Made by a program: the position numbers and the translations under genes. A stretch of DNA of 64,000 nt from Alphaproteobacteria bacterium (GTDB lineage Bacteria > Pseudomonadota > Alphaproteobacteria > CACIAM-22H2): positions 437,724 to 501,723 of the forward strand of contig JAFKFM010000006.1 of NCBI GenBank assembly GCA_017308135.1. The letters run 5' to 3'. Of this stretch, positions 53,481 to 62,512 are shown piece after piece (the stretch's first letter is position 1; each line of letters begins with the position of its first letter). The notes beneath the pieces are model-generated. The model was given only the letters and a program-made list of their open reading frames with translations. It was not told the DNA's origin and did not search any database.

Positions 53481-53509
53481 GGGGCGGCTTCGGCCGCCCC
53501 TTTTCTTTT
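53481..53509 (+). terminator. Intrinsic terminator of the porin gene
   Basis: GGGGCGGC (53481-53488), TTCG loop, GCCGCCCC (53493-53500), then TTTTCTTTT. A near-ideal terminator. Confidence 0.93.
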
Positions 53510-53558
53510 GTCCGCAGTTTCGAGAAAGCGGCAGTATTCGCCGCCGATCAGCGCGCGA

Positions 53559-55496
53559 TCATTCTCGCGCCAGCATTCGCGTGAATGCGTCGGTCATTTC
53601 CAGCGCCAGGCTCGATCCATCGGCCAGCGCGCTTGCCCGCATCCGCACGGCCAAGTTCTTCGCCAAAACGGCCAGCCTTTCCGGCTCTCGGGCGAAGCCG
53701 ATCGCCGCATCGCGATAATCATCCCAACTCTGCGCGACGAACCCGGCATTCGGCACACGCGACAATAGCGATGCGCCCACGCGCCCCGCATGGCGCGATC
53801 CCGCCAATGTCAGCAGCGGCACGCCCATCCACAGCGCTTCGCAGCTCGTCGTCGTGCCGGCATAGGGGCCGGTGTCGAGCGCCAGATCGATTTCCTCGTA
53901 AAGCGCTAGATGCGCCGCCTCGTCGTCGACGAACGGCACAAGCCGCACGCGCCCGGCGAGCCCCGCCGCGGCCAAACGCGCGTGCCATGCGGCCATCGTC
54001 GCCGGGTCCTTCAGCGCGAATGCTTTCAGCAGTAAGGTCGCGTCGGGTACCGCGCGCAATATCGCCACCCATGCGTTCCAGCAGGGCGCCGAGATTTTCT
54101 CCAGCATGTTGAACGATCCCAGCCGCAAGCCGCCGCCGGACTGCCTGCGCGCCGGAACCGGGACATCATCGAGGGCTGCGAAACGTAGGAATCCGCCCCC
54201 GAGGCGCCAAAGTTTCTCGGTGTAGTACCGGTCTTGCCCCTCGGGATCGGCGATCACATCGGTGAAGCGCCAATCGATCCGCGATAGTCCCGTCGTGTTG
54301 GCGTAACCAAGCCACGAAACCTGCACGGCGCAGGGCTTACGCGCGAACACGCCCAAACGATTATCGGCGGTGTGACCGCTTAGATCGACCAGCACGTCGA
54401 TACGATCGCCCGCGATCTTGCGCGCCAACGCGCCGTCATCCAGGCCGCGCGTTTCGTGCCATTCGGCCACAAGACCGCGCAAACGCGCCGTGATCGCGTC
54501 CGGCTTTTCGACGTCCGAGTAACAAACCGCCGCGACGCGCGCCGGATCGAAGGCGGCGAATAACGGCAGCAGAAAATGCGCGCAAGAATGGCGTTTGAAA
54601 TCGCCGGAAACAAAACCGACGCGAATTGCGCCGCCATCGTGCACACGCATCGGCGCGTTCATCGGAATCAGCGCGCCTTCGAAGAAACCGCCCCACAGGC
54701 GATGCAGCTCCGCCAAACCTTCGGGCGCGTCGAGATCGTAATTCGCGCCGAACAACGTCGCCGAATTCGCTTTCGCCGACGGCACGGCCTCGCCGTCCGT
54801 CAGCGACTCGCGATACGCGGCCAGCGCATCGCCGACATTGCCCAGCCGTGCGAGGACACGTGCAAATTCGTCGATCCGCGCGCGCCGCTTGGCCGGCACG
54901 GCCGCAAGAATCGCTGCCCCCCGCGCCGCATCGCCGTACTTGGCCTCGAGCAAGCCAAGATTGATCTGACATTCGAGAAAATCGGGTTTCAAGCGCAATG
55001 CCTGCTCGAACGCTGCGCGTGCACCGGCGACGTCACCTTGCGCTAGCAACGCATTGCCCAGCGCCTGATACGCCGCGACGAGCCCCGGTTCCAACGCGAT
55101 CGCTTTACGCGCCGCATCGACGGCACCACCCGCGTCCGTCGCCGCCAAGCGGGCATGGCCGAGATTGGCGAGATAGGCGGGATGATCGGGTTTCAGCGCC
55201 AGCGCCTTCTCCAACGCCACGACCGCCTCCGCCGCGCGCTTGGCGCCCCGCAACGCCTCGCCCAGATTGTTGAACGCATCGGCGAAATCGGGGCGTTGCT
55301 CGCAAGCGCGGGTCAGAAACGCGATGGCCTGATCGTGGCGCATGGCTTGATGCAGCGCCACGCCCAGCAAATAGGTCGCGTTGGGCTCGTCCGGCATTTG
55401 CGCCAGAACGGCGCGATAGCGCGTCATCGCCTCGTCGAATCGCCCGCCTTGGTGCAGCGCCAAAGCGTCGCGCAAAACTTGCTTGTAATCGTCCAT
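53559..55496 (-). CDS. SPINDLY-type TPR glycosyltransferase (GT41, OGT-like)
   Basis: 645 aa. Residues 1-200 form about six TPRs ('NLGEALRGAKRAAEAVVALEKALALKPDHPAY' style; 'AYQALGNALLAQGDVAGARAAFEQAL'). From about 300 is the GT41 catalytic region: 'IRVGFVSGDFKRHSCAHFLLPLF', 'IDVLVDLSGHTADNRLGVFARKPCAVQVSWLGYANTTG' (in part), 'LRLGSFNMLEKISAPCWNAWVAIL', 'TTTSCEALWMGVPLLTLAGSRHAGRVGASLL'. Relatives are O-GlcNAc or O-fucose transferases; bacterial ones modify flagellin or other proteins. ATG 55496 is chosen; longer open frame upstream overlaps yggS. Confidence 0.93.
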   Translation of the reverse strand: MDDYKQVLRDALALHQGGRFDEAMTRYRAVLAQMPDEPNATYLLGVALHQAMRHDQAIAFLTRACEQRPDFADAFNNLGEALRGAKRAAEAVVALEKALALKPDHPAYLANLGHARLAATDAGGAVDAARKAIALEPGLVAAYQALGNALLAQGDVAGARAAFEQALRLKPDFLECQINLGLLEAKYGDAARGAAILAAVPAKRRARIDEFARVLARLGNVGDALAAYRESLTDGEAVPSAKANSATLFGANYDLDAPEGLAELHRLWGGFFEGALIPMNAPMRVHDGGAIRVGFVSGDFKRHSCAHFLLPLFAAFDPARVAAVCYSDVEKPDAITARLRGLVAEWHETRGLDDGALARKIAGDRIDVLVDLSGHTADNRLGVFARKPCAVQVSWLGYANTTGLSRIDWRFTDVIADPEGQDRYYTEKLWRLGGGFLRFAALDDVPVPARRQSGGGLRLGSFNMLEKISAPCWNAWVAILRAVPDATLLLKAFALKDPATMAAWHARLAAAGLAGRVRLVPFVDDEAAHLALYEEIDLALDTGPYAGTTTSCEALWMGVPLLTLAGSRHAGRVGASLLSRVPNAGFVAQSWDDYRDAAIGFAREPERLAVLAKNLAVRMRASALADGSSLALEMTDAFTRMLARE

Positions 55497-55534
55497 CGCG
55501 GATGTGGTAAGGCGAAGCGGGAGGCCCGTCCAGT

Positions 55535-56203
55535 ATGATCTCCGCGCAACTCGATGAAATCCGGTCCCGGATGTGCGCCGCACTCGAACGTGCCGGGCGC
55601 GCACCCGATTCCGCCATGCTGATTGCCGTCGCCAAGACGCACCCCGCCGAAGCGGTCGTGGAAGCTTTGGCCGCGGGCCAGCGCGTGTTCGGCGAGAACC
55701 GCGTGCAGGAAGCGATGGCGAAATATCCCGCCTTACGCGCGCGCCATCCCGATCTCGACCTGCATCTGATCGGCCCGTTGCAGACCAACAAGGTCAAGGA
55801 AGCGGTCGCGACCTTCGATGCGATCCACACCGTCGACCGGCCGAAGCTCGCGGCGGCGTTGGCGGCGGAGATCGCGCGCAGCGCCAAGCGGCCGCGTCTA
55901 TTCGTGCAGGTGAATACCGGGGCCGAACCGCAAAAGGCCGGCGTGTTGCCCGATCAGGCGGACGCGTTTATCGACGAATGCCGGACGGCGCATAAGCTCG
56001 TCATCGACGGCTTGATGTGCATTCCGCCGGTCGTGGACGTGCCGGCGCCGCATTTCGCGTTGTTGGGCCAAATTGCCAAGCGCAACGGCATCGCGATGCT
56101 GTCGATGGGAATGAGCGAGGATTTCGAAACCGCGTTGGCGTTGGGGGCCACGCATGTGCGCGTCGGCAGCGCCATTTTTGGCGCGCGGCCGCCGATCGCT
56201 TAG
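55535..56203 (+). CDS. PLP homeostasis protein (YggS/PLPBP family)
   Basis: 222 aa. Alanine-racemase-like barrel without the second domain. PLP lysine in 'LIAVAKTHPAEAVVEA', 'FGENRVQEAMAKYP', 'DLHLIGPLQTNKVKEAV', 'FVQVNTGAEPQKAGVLP', 'IDGLMCIPP' and 'LSMGMSEDFETALALGATHVRVGSAIFG' are diagnostic. It buffers pyridoxal phosphate. Head-to-head with the glycosyltransferase gene (38-base gap). Confidence 0.95.
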   Translation: MISAQLDEIRSRMCAALERAGRAPDSAMLIAVAKTHPAEAVVEALAAGQRVFGENRVQEAMAKYPALRARHPDLDLHLIGPLQTNKVKEAVATFDAIHTVDRPKLAAALAAEIARSAKRPRLFVQVNTGAEPQKAGVLPDQADAFIDECRTAHKLVIDGLMCIPPVVDVPAPHFALLGQIAKRNGIAMLSMGMSEDFETALALGATHVRVGSAIFGARPPIA

Positions 56204-57279
56204 GACCCCAGATCCTTCTGGCGCTGCATATCGCGATAGCGATCGAGACCGGCACCCATCATCATCGCGACCCAACCTTGTTCGCCGCCGGCGGTGTTGC
56301 CGCCGCTATTGGCGCCGAGCTGCGCTTCGAGGGCGGCGGGCAGGCCGGTCGGTTGCACATTGGCCTGTGCCAAGGCTTGCGAAACCGGCGGCTTGAACGC
56401 ATTCGCTTCGCGATAGCTCGCCAAAGTGCGGCGCGCGTTTTGACCCGCAATGGGGTCGCTCGCCACCGGCATGCGCACCATCGGCACCTCGGCCGATTGG
56501 GCGTTGGCGCGATAATCGGCGAGGGTGCGAACGCCGCGTCCCGCCGGCACCCCGCCGCCGGTATCGGGCGCCATCGCGGCGGCTTTTTCGGGCTCGGCGG
56601 GCGACACGCCCTTCGTCGGTTGGATCGGCGCCGCAGCCGGGACGGCTTGCGCGGTTTGAACGGGTGCCGCTTCCGGCTTCGGCGCGGGGCCGGTGAACAG
56701 CGAGGCGAGCGCCATCTTGCCGTCGCTCGGCACCAGCGACGGGCCCTGGGGCGTCAAGTTCTGGCGCAGATTGGCTTCGAAGATTTCGGGCGCTTGATTG
56801 CGCGGCGCGGCGCTGCCGCCGGCGATCCAGGTCGCGAGCAAATCGTTCGATTCGAATGCGCCGTCTTGGCGCAAGGCTGCCAAATGCACGCCCGATTGCG
56901 CCGCGTCGCCGGTCGGCGGCGGCGCGATATTGCCCTTCTCGGGCCCCGAAACCATCGCGAGCATATGGCCGCCGATGTCCTTGCCGCTGCCGTCCTCGAC
57001 GATCGCGTTGACCAGCGCGCTGGCGATTCCGATCGGCCCGCCATAGATGAAGCCGCCCAGGACCCGTGCCGACGGTTCGATCGATTGGCCGGTCAATTCG
57101 CGATAGATCGTGCCGACGATCGGCAGGTTCTGGAGCGGGTTCAGCGCTTGCAGCAGATCGCCGAAGCCGCGCGATCTGCCGTCGGTCAGGACGACTTCGT
57201 CGGGCGCATCCGGATTCCACGCCTTCGCGGCGCTGGACCGGATTTCGAACTTCGATGATTGGATGGCGGTGGCGGACAT
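56200..57279 (-). CDS. Hypothetical protein, Ala/Pro-rich
   Basis: 359 aa, family not recognised. Begins without a signal peptide. 'GFGDLLQALNPLQNLPIVGTIYRELTGQ' and 'GFIYGGPIGIASALVNAIVEDGSGKDIGGH' form a Gly-rich conserved-looking core (about 38-110); the middle 195-260 is Ala/Pro-rich and disordered; the C-terminus has 'TLASYREANAFKPP' (repeated earlier as 'TLADYRANAQSAE') and 'GWVAMMMGAGLDRYRDMQR'. The core may be membrane-interacting. Convergent overlap of 4 bases with yggS. Confidence 0.7.
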   Translation of the reverse strand: MSATAIQSSKFEIRSSAAKAWNPDAPDEVVLTDGRSRGFGDLLQALNPLQNLPIVGTIYRELTGQSIEPSARVLGGFIYGGPIGIASALVNAIVEDGSGKDIGGHMLAMVSGPEKGNIAPPPTGDAAQSGVHLAALRQDGAFESNDLLATWIAGGSAAPRNQAPEIFEANLRQNLTPQGPSLVPSDGKMALASLFTGPAPKPEAAPVQTAQAVPAAAPIQPTKGVSPAEPEKAAAMAPDTGGGVPAGRGVRTLADYRANAQSAEVPMVRMPVASDPIAGQNARRTLASYREANAFKPPVSQALAQANVQPTGLPAALEAQLGANSGGNTAGGEQGWVAMMMGAGLDRYRDMQRQKDLGS

Positions 57280-57379
57280 CTTGCCGGAAGCATTGCAAGC
57301 GCCGAACCAGGGATCACCTTTGTAAATTCAAAGGGTTAGATGCCAATCGCGTGACGCTTCCAGGCAAAAATTGCCGGTC

Positions 57380-58030
57380 CTAGCGATCTCTGCCGGGTTC
57401 CATCAGGCGCTGCTGGTTCGGATCGACGATCGTGAACCGATCGGGCGCAATAGTCACGCCGTCGCGCGGATCCAGCAAGGTGATGCGCGTCGTCAGGCCC
57501 TGGCCGTCGACCACCCGCCAGCTCGACAGCTGGAACGGCCGCTCGGCAAATTCCAGGATCAGCCGCCCGGCGCGCGGATCGCTGGTCTGGACGATGCCCA
57601 CGCGCAGTACGCCGGGGCCGCGTTCGATCCCGGTCACGGTCACGTCGCCCGCGAGTTTCACGTCGGCGCGCACCAACACGCCGGCCGGGGTGGAATCGAG
57701 CGGCAGATACGAAATCGTTTTCAGCGAACGGTCGATATGCGCGAGGGCCCGCCCATCGGCGATCAGCAGATTGGGGTTGGGCGCGTCGTAATCGAGCCGC
57801 AGCTTGCCCGGTCGCGACAGATAGAATTTGCCTTCGGCGGTCGAACCGTCGGGGCCGATCTGCAGGAAACGCGCTTCCAGCGTTTTGATGCCGGCGAGAT
57901 AGGTTTCGACGCGCGCGATATCCGCGCGATCGGCTTCGTTGCGCGCGGGGCTTTGCGCGGCAACGGGCGCGCTTGCTACAACGGCAAGCACGGCACCGGC
58001 GATGAAGAAGCGGCGGGAAAATCCGTCCAT
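57380..58030 (-). CDS. LolA-like outer-membrane lipoprotein carrier
   Basis: 216 aa. Periplasmic LolA/LprG-like fold: 'RVETYLAGIKTLEARFLQIGPDG', 'AEGKFYLSRPGKLRLDYDAPNP', 'LIADGRALAHIDRSLKT', 'LILEFAERPFQLSSWRVVDGQG' and 'VTIAPDRFTIVDPN'. It would carry lipoproteins to the outer membrane. The signal 'FSRRFFIAGAVLAVVASAP' holds a twin-arginine motif (S-R-R-x-F-I), so it may use Tat rather than Sec. It is divergent from the aldo/keto reductase gene. Confidence 0.85.
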   Translation of the reverse strand: MDGFSRRFFIAGAVLAVVASAPVAAQSPARNEADRADIARVETYLAGIKTLEARFLQIGPDGSTAEGKFYLSRPGKLRLDYDAPNPNLLIADGRALAHIDRSLKTISYLPLDSTPAGVLVRADVKLAGDVTVTGIERGPGVLRVGIVQTSDPRAGRLILEFAERPFQLSSWRVVDGQGLTTRITLLDPRDGVTIAPDRFTIVDPNQQRLMEPGRDR

Positions 58031-58090
58031 GACCGGTTCTTTGCCAGCGCTTTGTGGCCCGAGCAAGGCAAAACCAAGGAGCGATTCGCC

Positions 58091-59098
58091 ATGTCGATCT
58101 ACCGCAATCTCGGCCGTTCGGGCCTGAAAGTCTCGCCCTTGTGCTTGGGCACGATGATGTTCGGCGACCGCACCGACGAAGCGGAGGCCGCGCGCATCGT
58201 TGCTTCGGCGCGCGAAACGGGCGTCAATTTCATCGACACGGCCGATGGCTATGCCGGCGGCGAATCCGAACGCATTGTCGGTCGCCTAATCGCCAAGGAA
58301 CGTGCGCGTTGGGTGCTGGCGACCAAGATCGCCAATCCGGCCCCCGGCGACGATCCCAATGCGCGGGGCACTTCGCGCCGTTGGTTGATCGCAGGGCTCG
58401 AGGCGAGTCTCCAACGGCTCGGCACCGATCACATCGATCTTTATTACCTGCATCGCGACGACATGACGACGCCGATGGAGGAGACGGTCGAAGCCTTGGG
58501 CGGGCTGATCCGGGCGGGCAAGATCCGCTATATCGGCTTGTCGAATTTCCGCGGCTGGCGCATGGCGCGCTTCGTCGCCCTGTGTACGGCGATGGGCGTG
58601 CCGCAACCGATCGCGAGCCAGCCTTGGTACAATCTGTTCGATCGCCAGGCGGAAACCGAAATCCTGCCCGGGGCGGCCGAACTTGGCCTCGGCAACGTGC
58701 CCTACAGCCCGTTGGCGCGCGGGGTGTTGACCGCGAAATACGATTCGATCGACACGCCCGATCCCGCCTCGCGCGCCGGGCGCGGCGACAGGCGGCTGCA
58801 CCAGACCTCGTTCAAACCCGAAGCGATCGCGTTGGCGCGGAACCTTGCCGATCTCGCCAAAGCGCGCGGGACGGATGCCGCAACGCTGGCACTGGGCTGG
58901 GTGATGGCGAATCCGCTGATCACGTCGGTTTTAGCGGGGCCGCGCACCCTGGCGCAGTGGCAGGCCTATGTTTCGGGAAGCCAGCGGCCCTGGAATGGGG
59001 CCGACGAATCGGCGGTCAGCGCCCTCGTCGCGTCAGGCCATCCCGCAACCCCGGGTTTCAGCGACCCGCAATACCCGATTCTGGGCCGTCCGGCCTGA
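58091..59098 (+). CDS. Aldo/keto reductase
   Basis: 335 aa. (beta/alpha)8 NADPH-dependent reductase. Catalytic Asp/Tyr in 'FIDTADGYAGGESERIVGR', Lys in 'WVLATKIANP', His in 'HIDLYYLHRDDMTTP', cofactor loop 'IGLSNFRGW' and 'SPLARGVLTAKYD'. The subfamily is that of the potassium-channel-beta/YajO-like reductases, substrate unknown. AAGGAG is spaced nine bases before ATG 58091. Confidence 0.93.
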   Translation: MSIYRNLGRSGLKVSPLCLGTMMFGDRTDEAEAARIVASARETGVNFIDTADGYAGGESERIVGRLIAKERARWVLATKIANPAPGDDPNARGTSRRWLIAGLEASLQRLGTDHIDLYYLHRDDMTTPMEETVEALGGLIRAGKIRYIGLSNFRGWRMARFVALCTAMGVPQPIASQPWYNLFDRQAETEILPGAAELGLGNVPYSPLARGVLTAKYDSIDTPDPASRAGRGDRRLHQTSFKPEAIALARNLADLAKARGTDAATLALGWVMANPLITSVLAGPRTLAQWQAYVSGSQRPWNGADESAVSALVASGHPATPGFSDPQYPILGRPA

Positions 59099-59257
59099 AT
59101 TCTTCCTGTCGCACGCTCAAAACTGTAACCCCCGTGCCACAGTCGGCATTGAAACCCATGGCTGTGCCTTGGGTAAGGGCTTCAGTTGCAGAATTCATGT
59201 TGCGGTAAGTCCGAGCCTTGCAATAGAACCTCCAAGACAGGCTTGAGGAGCAAAAAC

Positions 59258-60091
59258 ATGAATATTCGCAAAGGCTTACTGACCATTTTTGGTGCAACTG
59301 CACTGATTTTGGGCGCTAATGTGACGCCGGTTTCGGCACAAATCGAAACTTCGGTCGGCACCTTCTCGCCGACGATCGCCGTCACCTCGAATTATCTGTT
59401 CCGCGGTATCTCGCAGAATGATCGCCGCCCGGCTCTTCAGGCCGGTTTGGAATACGGCTACACGGTCGGCATGTTCACGCCGTACCTGGGCACCTTCATT
59501 TCGAATGTCGGCTTCCCGGATGGCGCCGGCGGCTATCTGCGTCAGCGCGTCGAGCTCGACCTCTACGGTGGTCTGCGCGTCACGCCGATCGACAATCTGA
59601 CCCTCGACGCCGGCGTGATTGCCTACACTTATCCGCGCAACTCGGTCGAAAAGCTGCCGAACCCGCAAGGCGTGGGCAACCCGTCGTGGACCGAAGTCTA
59701 CGGCAAGGCAGCCTATGATTTCGGCTTCGCCAAGGTCGTCGGCTCGGTGTTCTACACCAGCGCCTTCTCGGCCGCGTCGGGCACGGGTTGGTACTATGAA
59801 GGCGGCGCCGATGTTCCTCTGCCGATTTGGGACCTCACCGCGTCCGGTCGCGTGGGCCGCCAGACGGTCGATAAGAACGCAAATTTCGGCTTCCCGGACT
59901 ACACGACCTGGAACCTGGGTCTGTCGCGTAGCTTCTTCGGTATCCTCGTGGCCGCGACCTACTCGGACACGAACATGAAGGAAAACGCCGCGCTGGGCCG
60001 CGACATCACCAACGCCAACTCGACGTTGACCAAGGACAACTACAAACTGACCCGCAATCAGTTCGTCCTGTCGCTCACGAAAGCCTTCTAA
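59258..60091 (+). CDS. TorF-family putative porin
   Basis: 277 aa. Signal peptide 'MNIRKGLLTIFGATALILGANV' with cleavage near 'VSAQIE'. The mature barrel starts 'FSPTIAVTSNYLFRGISQNDRRPALQAGLEYGY', the hallmark of TorF-type (TIGR02001) porins, and ends 'QFVLSLTKAF' with terminal Phe. GAGGAG precedes the ATG. Upstream 59099-59257 is less GC-rich and should hold its promoter. As with the other porin, codon use looks expression-optimised. Confidence 0.9.
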   Translation: MNIRKGLLTIFGATALILGANVTPVSAQIETSVGTFSPTIAVTSNYLFRGISQNDRRPALQAGLEYGYTVGMFTPYLGTFISNVGFPDGAGGYLRQRVELDLYGGLRVTPIDNLTLDAGVIAYTYPRNSVEKLPNPQGVGNPSWTEVYGKAAYDFGFAKVVGSVFYTSAFSAASGTGWYYEGGADVPLPIWDLTASGRVGRQTVDKNANFGFPDYTTWNLGLSRSFFGILVAATYSDTNMKENAALGRDITNANSTLTKDNYKLTRNQFVLSLTKAF

Positions 60092-60117
60092 GCCTTATTT
60101 CGTAGGGCTTTGCGATC

Positions 60118-60154
60118 AAGACCGCCGGTGGCAACGCCGGCGGTCTTTTTCTTT
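60118..60154 (+). terminator. Intrinsic terminator of the TorF-type porin gene
   Basis: AAGACCGCCGG (60118-60128) pairs with CCGGCGGTCTT (60137-60147) around an 8-base loop, then TTTCTTT. Confidence 0.92.
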
Positions 60155-60198
60155 GCGCCCTGGTCATTTGATCGGCGGATTGGGTTAGGCTTGAGCCC

Positions 60199-60864
60199 AT
60201 GACCGCCGCAAGGCTGCTTTTGCTCGCCCCGGAGCTTTCCTCGCGCGTCCTTGGCGAAGGCCTGCGGGCGCACGGCTTCCGTGTCGAGACGACGCAGGAA
60301 GCCGACGCCGCTTTGGCGCTGGCCGAAGGGGTGGGCTTCGACGCGGCGATCCTCGATCGTGCGATCGCATCGGGCCGGGCGCTGGGCGCTCTGGTCAAAC
60401 GCCTCGCCGTGCCGGTTTGTCTGCTGGGTCTCGACGCGCGCGGGCGCGCGCCCCATGGCGTGGCGGCGGCCTTGGCCAAGCCCGTGCGGCTCGACGATCT
60501 TGCGGGGCTGATGCACGGTCTGGTTCGCCCCGCCGCAGCACCCGAAAAACTCGGTCCCTACGCGTTCGACGCGATTTTGCGCCGCTTGGTCGAACGCAAG
60601 AGCGCGCGTGAGATAAGGCTCACCGAACTCGAAACCGCCTTGCTCGATATGTTGTTGAAAGCCAGGGGCGATCCGGTCCCGCGCGCGGAATTGCTTCGCG
60701 CCGTTTGGGGGTATAAACCGGGATTGACGACGCGCACGCTGGAGACGCATGTCTACAGGTTGCGCCGCAAGATCGAGCGCGACCCGGCGCGCGCGCGGTT
60801 GTTGTTGACGACGCCGGGCGGTTATCTTGTGCCGACGGCACGTAAGGGAGCACGCGCGAAGTGA
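60199..60864 (+). CDS. OmpR-type winged-helix regulator with degenerate receiver domain
   Basis: 221 aa. C-terminal OmpR/PhoB DNA-binding domain is clear: 'IRLTELETALLDMLLKARGDPVPRAELL', 'VWGYKPGLTTRTLETHVYRLRRKIE' and 'LLLTTPGGYLVP'. The N-terminal 110 residues have the receiver layout, and 'FDAAILDRAI' could supply the phospho-Asp, but the acidic pair expected at the end of strand 1 is replaced by 'LLLLAPELSS'. Phosphorylation-independent regulation is therefore likely. The MBL gene overlaps its stop, so they are co-expressed. Confidence 0.85.
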   Translation: MTAARLLLLAPELSSRVLGEGLRAHGFRVETTQEADAALALAEGVGFDAAILDRAIASGRALGALVKRLAVPVCLLGLDARGRAPHGVAAALAKPVRLDDLAGLMHGLVRPAAAPEKLGPYAFDAILRRLVERKSAREIRLTELETALLDMLLKARGDPVPRAELLRAVWGYKPGLTTRTLETHVYRLRRKIERDPARARLLLTTPGGYLVPTARKGARAK

Positions 60865-61694
60865 CGACCGACCGACTCTCCGTAACGTTTTGGGGCGTGC
60901 GTGGCTCGATCGCGTGTCCGGGTCCGGCGACCGCCGGCTATGGCGGCAACACCGCGTGTCTGGAAATCCGTGCGGGCAACAAGCTGCTGATTTTCGATGC
61001 GGGCACGGGCTTGAAGCCGTTCGGCGGGGCGCTCGCCAAACAAGGCGGGCCGCTCGACGTCGACTGGTTCTTCACCCACACCCATTTCGACCATATCCAG
61101 GGAATTCCGTTTTTCTCGCCGCTCTACGACCGGCGCAATCGCTTCCGCCTGCGCGCGGGCCATCTCATTCCCGAAATGAACCTCAAACAGGTTTTGTCGG
61201 AAATGATGTCGGCGCCGTTGTTCCCGATCCCGATCGGCATCTTCGCCGCACAGATCGAGTTCGCCGATTTCCGCGCGGGCGAAACCCATGATCTGGGCGG
61301 CGGCGTGGTGGTGAAGACGGCCCCGCTCAACCATCCCAATCGCGCCACCGGCTATCGCGTCGAGGTCGCGGGCAAATCGATCTGCTACGTGACCGACACC
61401 GAACACGTGCCCGGCCGTCTCGATACCAATGTGCTGAAGCTGATCGAGGGTGCCGACATCGTCGTCTACGACTGCACCTATACCGACGAAGAATATCCCG
61501 CCCATGTCGGCTGGGGCCATTCGACCTGGCAGGAAGGTATTCGCCTGGTCGAGAAGGCGGGCGCCAAACGCTTGGCGATCTACCATCACGATCCCGACCA
61601 TGACGATACGTTCATGGACAAGATCGCGGCCGACGCCGAAAAGATGCGCCCCGGCACGTTCGTCGCCCGCGAAGGCACGACGATCGAAGTTTGA
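60861..61694 (+). CDS. MBL-fold metallo-hydrolase
   Basis: 277 aa from GTG 60861, which overlaps the regulator stop. 'VTFWGVRGSIACPGPATAGYGGNTACLEI' and the metal motif 'FTHTHFDHIQGIPFF' identify a metallo-beta-lactamase fold hydrolase of the RNase Z / phosphodiesterase-like branch; later ligands 'LNHPN', 'CYVTDTEHV' and 'LAIYHHDPDHDD' are present. Relatives include cyclic-nucleotide phosphodiesterases, but the substrate is not known. Middle gene of a three-gene overlapped operon. Confidence 0.9.
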   Translation: MTTDRLSVTFWGVRGSIACPGPATAGYGGNTACLEIRAGNKLLIFDAGTGLKPFGGALAKQGGPLDVDWFFTHTHFDHIQGIPFFSPLYDRRNRFRLRAGHLIPEMNLKQVLSEMMSAPLFPIPIGIFAAQIEFADFRAGETHDLGGGVVVKTAPLNHPNRATGYRVEVAGKSICYVTDTEHVPGRLDTNVLKLIEGADIVVYDCTYTDEEYPAHVGWGHSTWQEGIRLVEKAGAKRLAIYHHDPDHDDTFMDKIAADAEKMRPGTFVAREGTTIEV

Positions 61695-62512
61695 TGGGTG
61701 CCGGCCGCGGCCATTGGTTCCAGTTCCTGACCGCGCTGGGTGCGAAGCGCGGTTTCTTCGTGCCTTATCGCCATGCTGCGGAAGTCGCGCCGCCGCAAGC
61801 CTATAAGGGCCTCGAAAAGATCTTCGCCGACGCGCTGCCGCAATTCGCGGCGTGGGGTGCGCGTATCGACGCCTATCGCGCGCAGCTTCAAGGCTTCGGC
61901 GCCGAGCCGCCGCCGGCCCCGCGCTGGAACCAGGATTGGTTCACCGGCCACGATGCCGCCTTCGCCTATACCTTCGTGCGCGAGACAGCCCCCAAACGCA
62001 TCGTCGAAATCGGATCGGGCCATTCGACGCGTTTCATGGCGCGCGCGATCCAAGACGGCGACCTGGCGACGCGGCTCGACTGCATCGACCCGGCTCCGCG
62101 CGCGACGCTGACGGGTTTGCGCGTCGATTGGACGAAAGCGCGGCTGGAGACGACCGACTATCCCTTCGCCGAATTGGGCGAGGGCGATGTCGTGTTCGTC
62201 GACTCCTCGCATATTCTAATGCCAGGCACGGATCTCGACATTCTGTTCGCCAATGTGCTGCCCGCGCTGAAGCGCGGCGTCGTGCTGCATTTCCACGACA
62301 TCTTCCTGCCCTGGGCCTATCCCGACTCATGGGCGTGGCGCGGCTATAACGAGCAGAACGCCGTCGCCGGCTTGTTGGCGAGCGGCGCGTACGATCCGCT
62401 GTGGTCGTCGGCTTATGCCGCGCGCCATCTGCGCATCGCGGCGCTGGACGGCCTGCCGATTCCCGATACGGCGTTCGTCTCCAGCCTGTGGCTGCGGAAA
62501 CGCTATTTGTAA
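61694..62512 (+). CDS. Class I SAM-dependent methyltransferase (Methyltransf_24 type)
   Basis: 272 aa from ATG 61694, overlapping the MBL stop by one base. Motif I 'RIVEIGSGHSTRFMARAIQDG', 'LDCIDPAPRATL' and 'LGEGDVVFVDSSHIL' with the post-II acidic motif. 'GVVLHFHDIFLPWAYPD' follows. Methylates an unknown acceptor, often sugars in this family. Its 3' end overlaps the ABC permease gene by 10 bases on the other strand. Confidence 0.9.
   Translation: MGAGRGHWFQFLTALGAKRGFFVPYRHAAEVAPPQAYKGLEKIFADALPQFAAWGARIDAYRAQLQGFGAEPPPAPRWNQDWFTGHDAAFAYTFVRETAPKRIVEIGSGHSTRFMARAIQDGDLATRLDCIDPAPRATLTGLRVDWTKARLETTDYPFAELGEGDVVFVDSSHILMPGTDLDILFANVLPALKRGVVLHFHDIFLPWAYPDSWAWRGYNEQNAVAGLLASGAYDPLWSSAYAARHLRIAALDGLPIPDTAFVSSLWLRKRYL

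Noticed and set aside
53516..53529. AGTTTCGAGAAAGC downstream of the porin terminator
   Set aside because: Looks like a parS half-site pair but lacks two central bases and is not a full palindrome.
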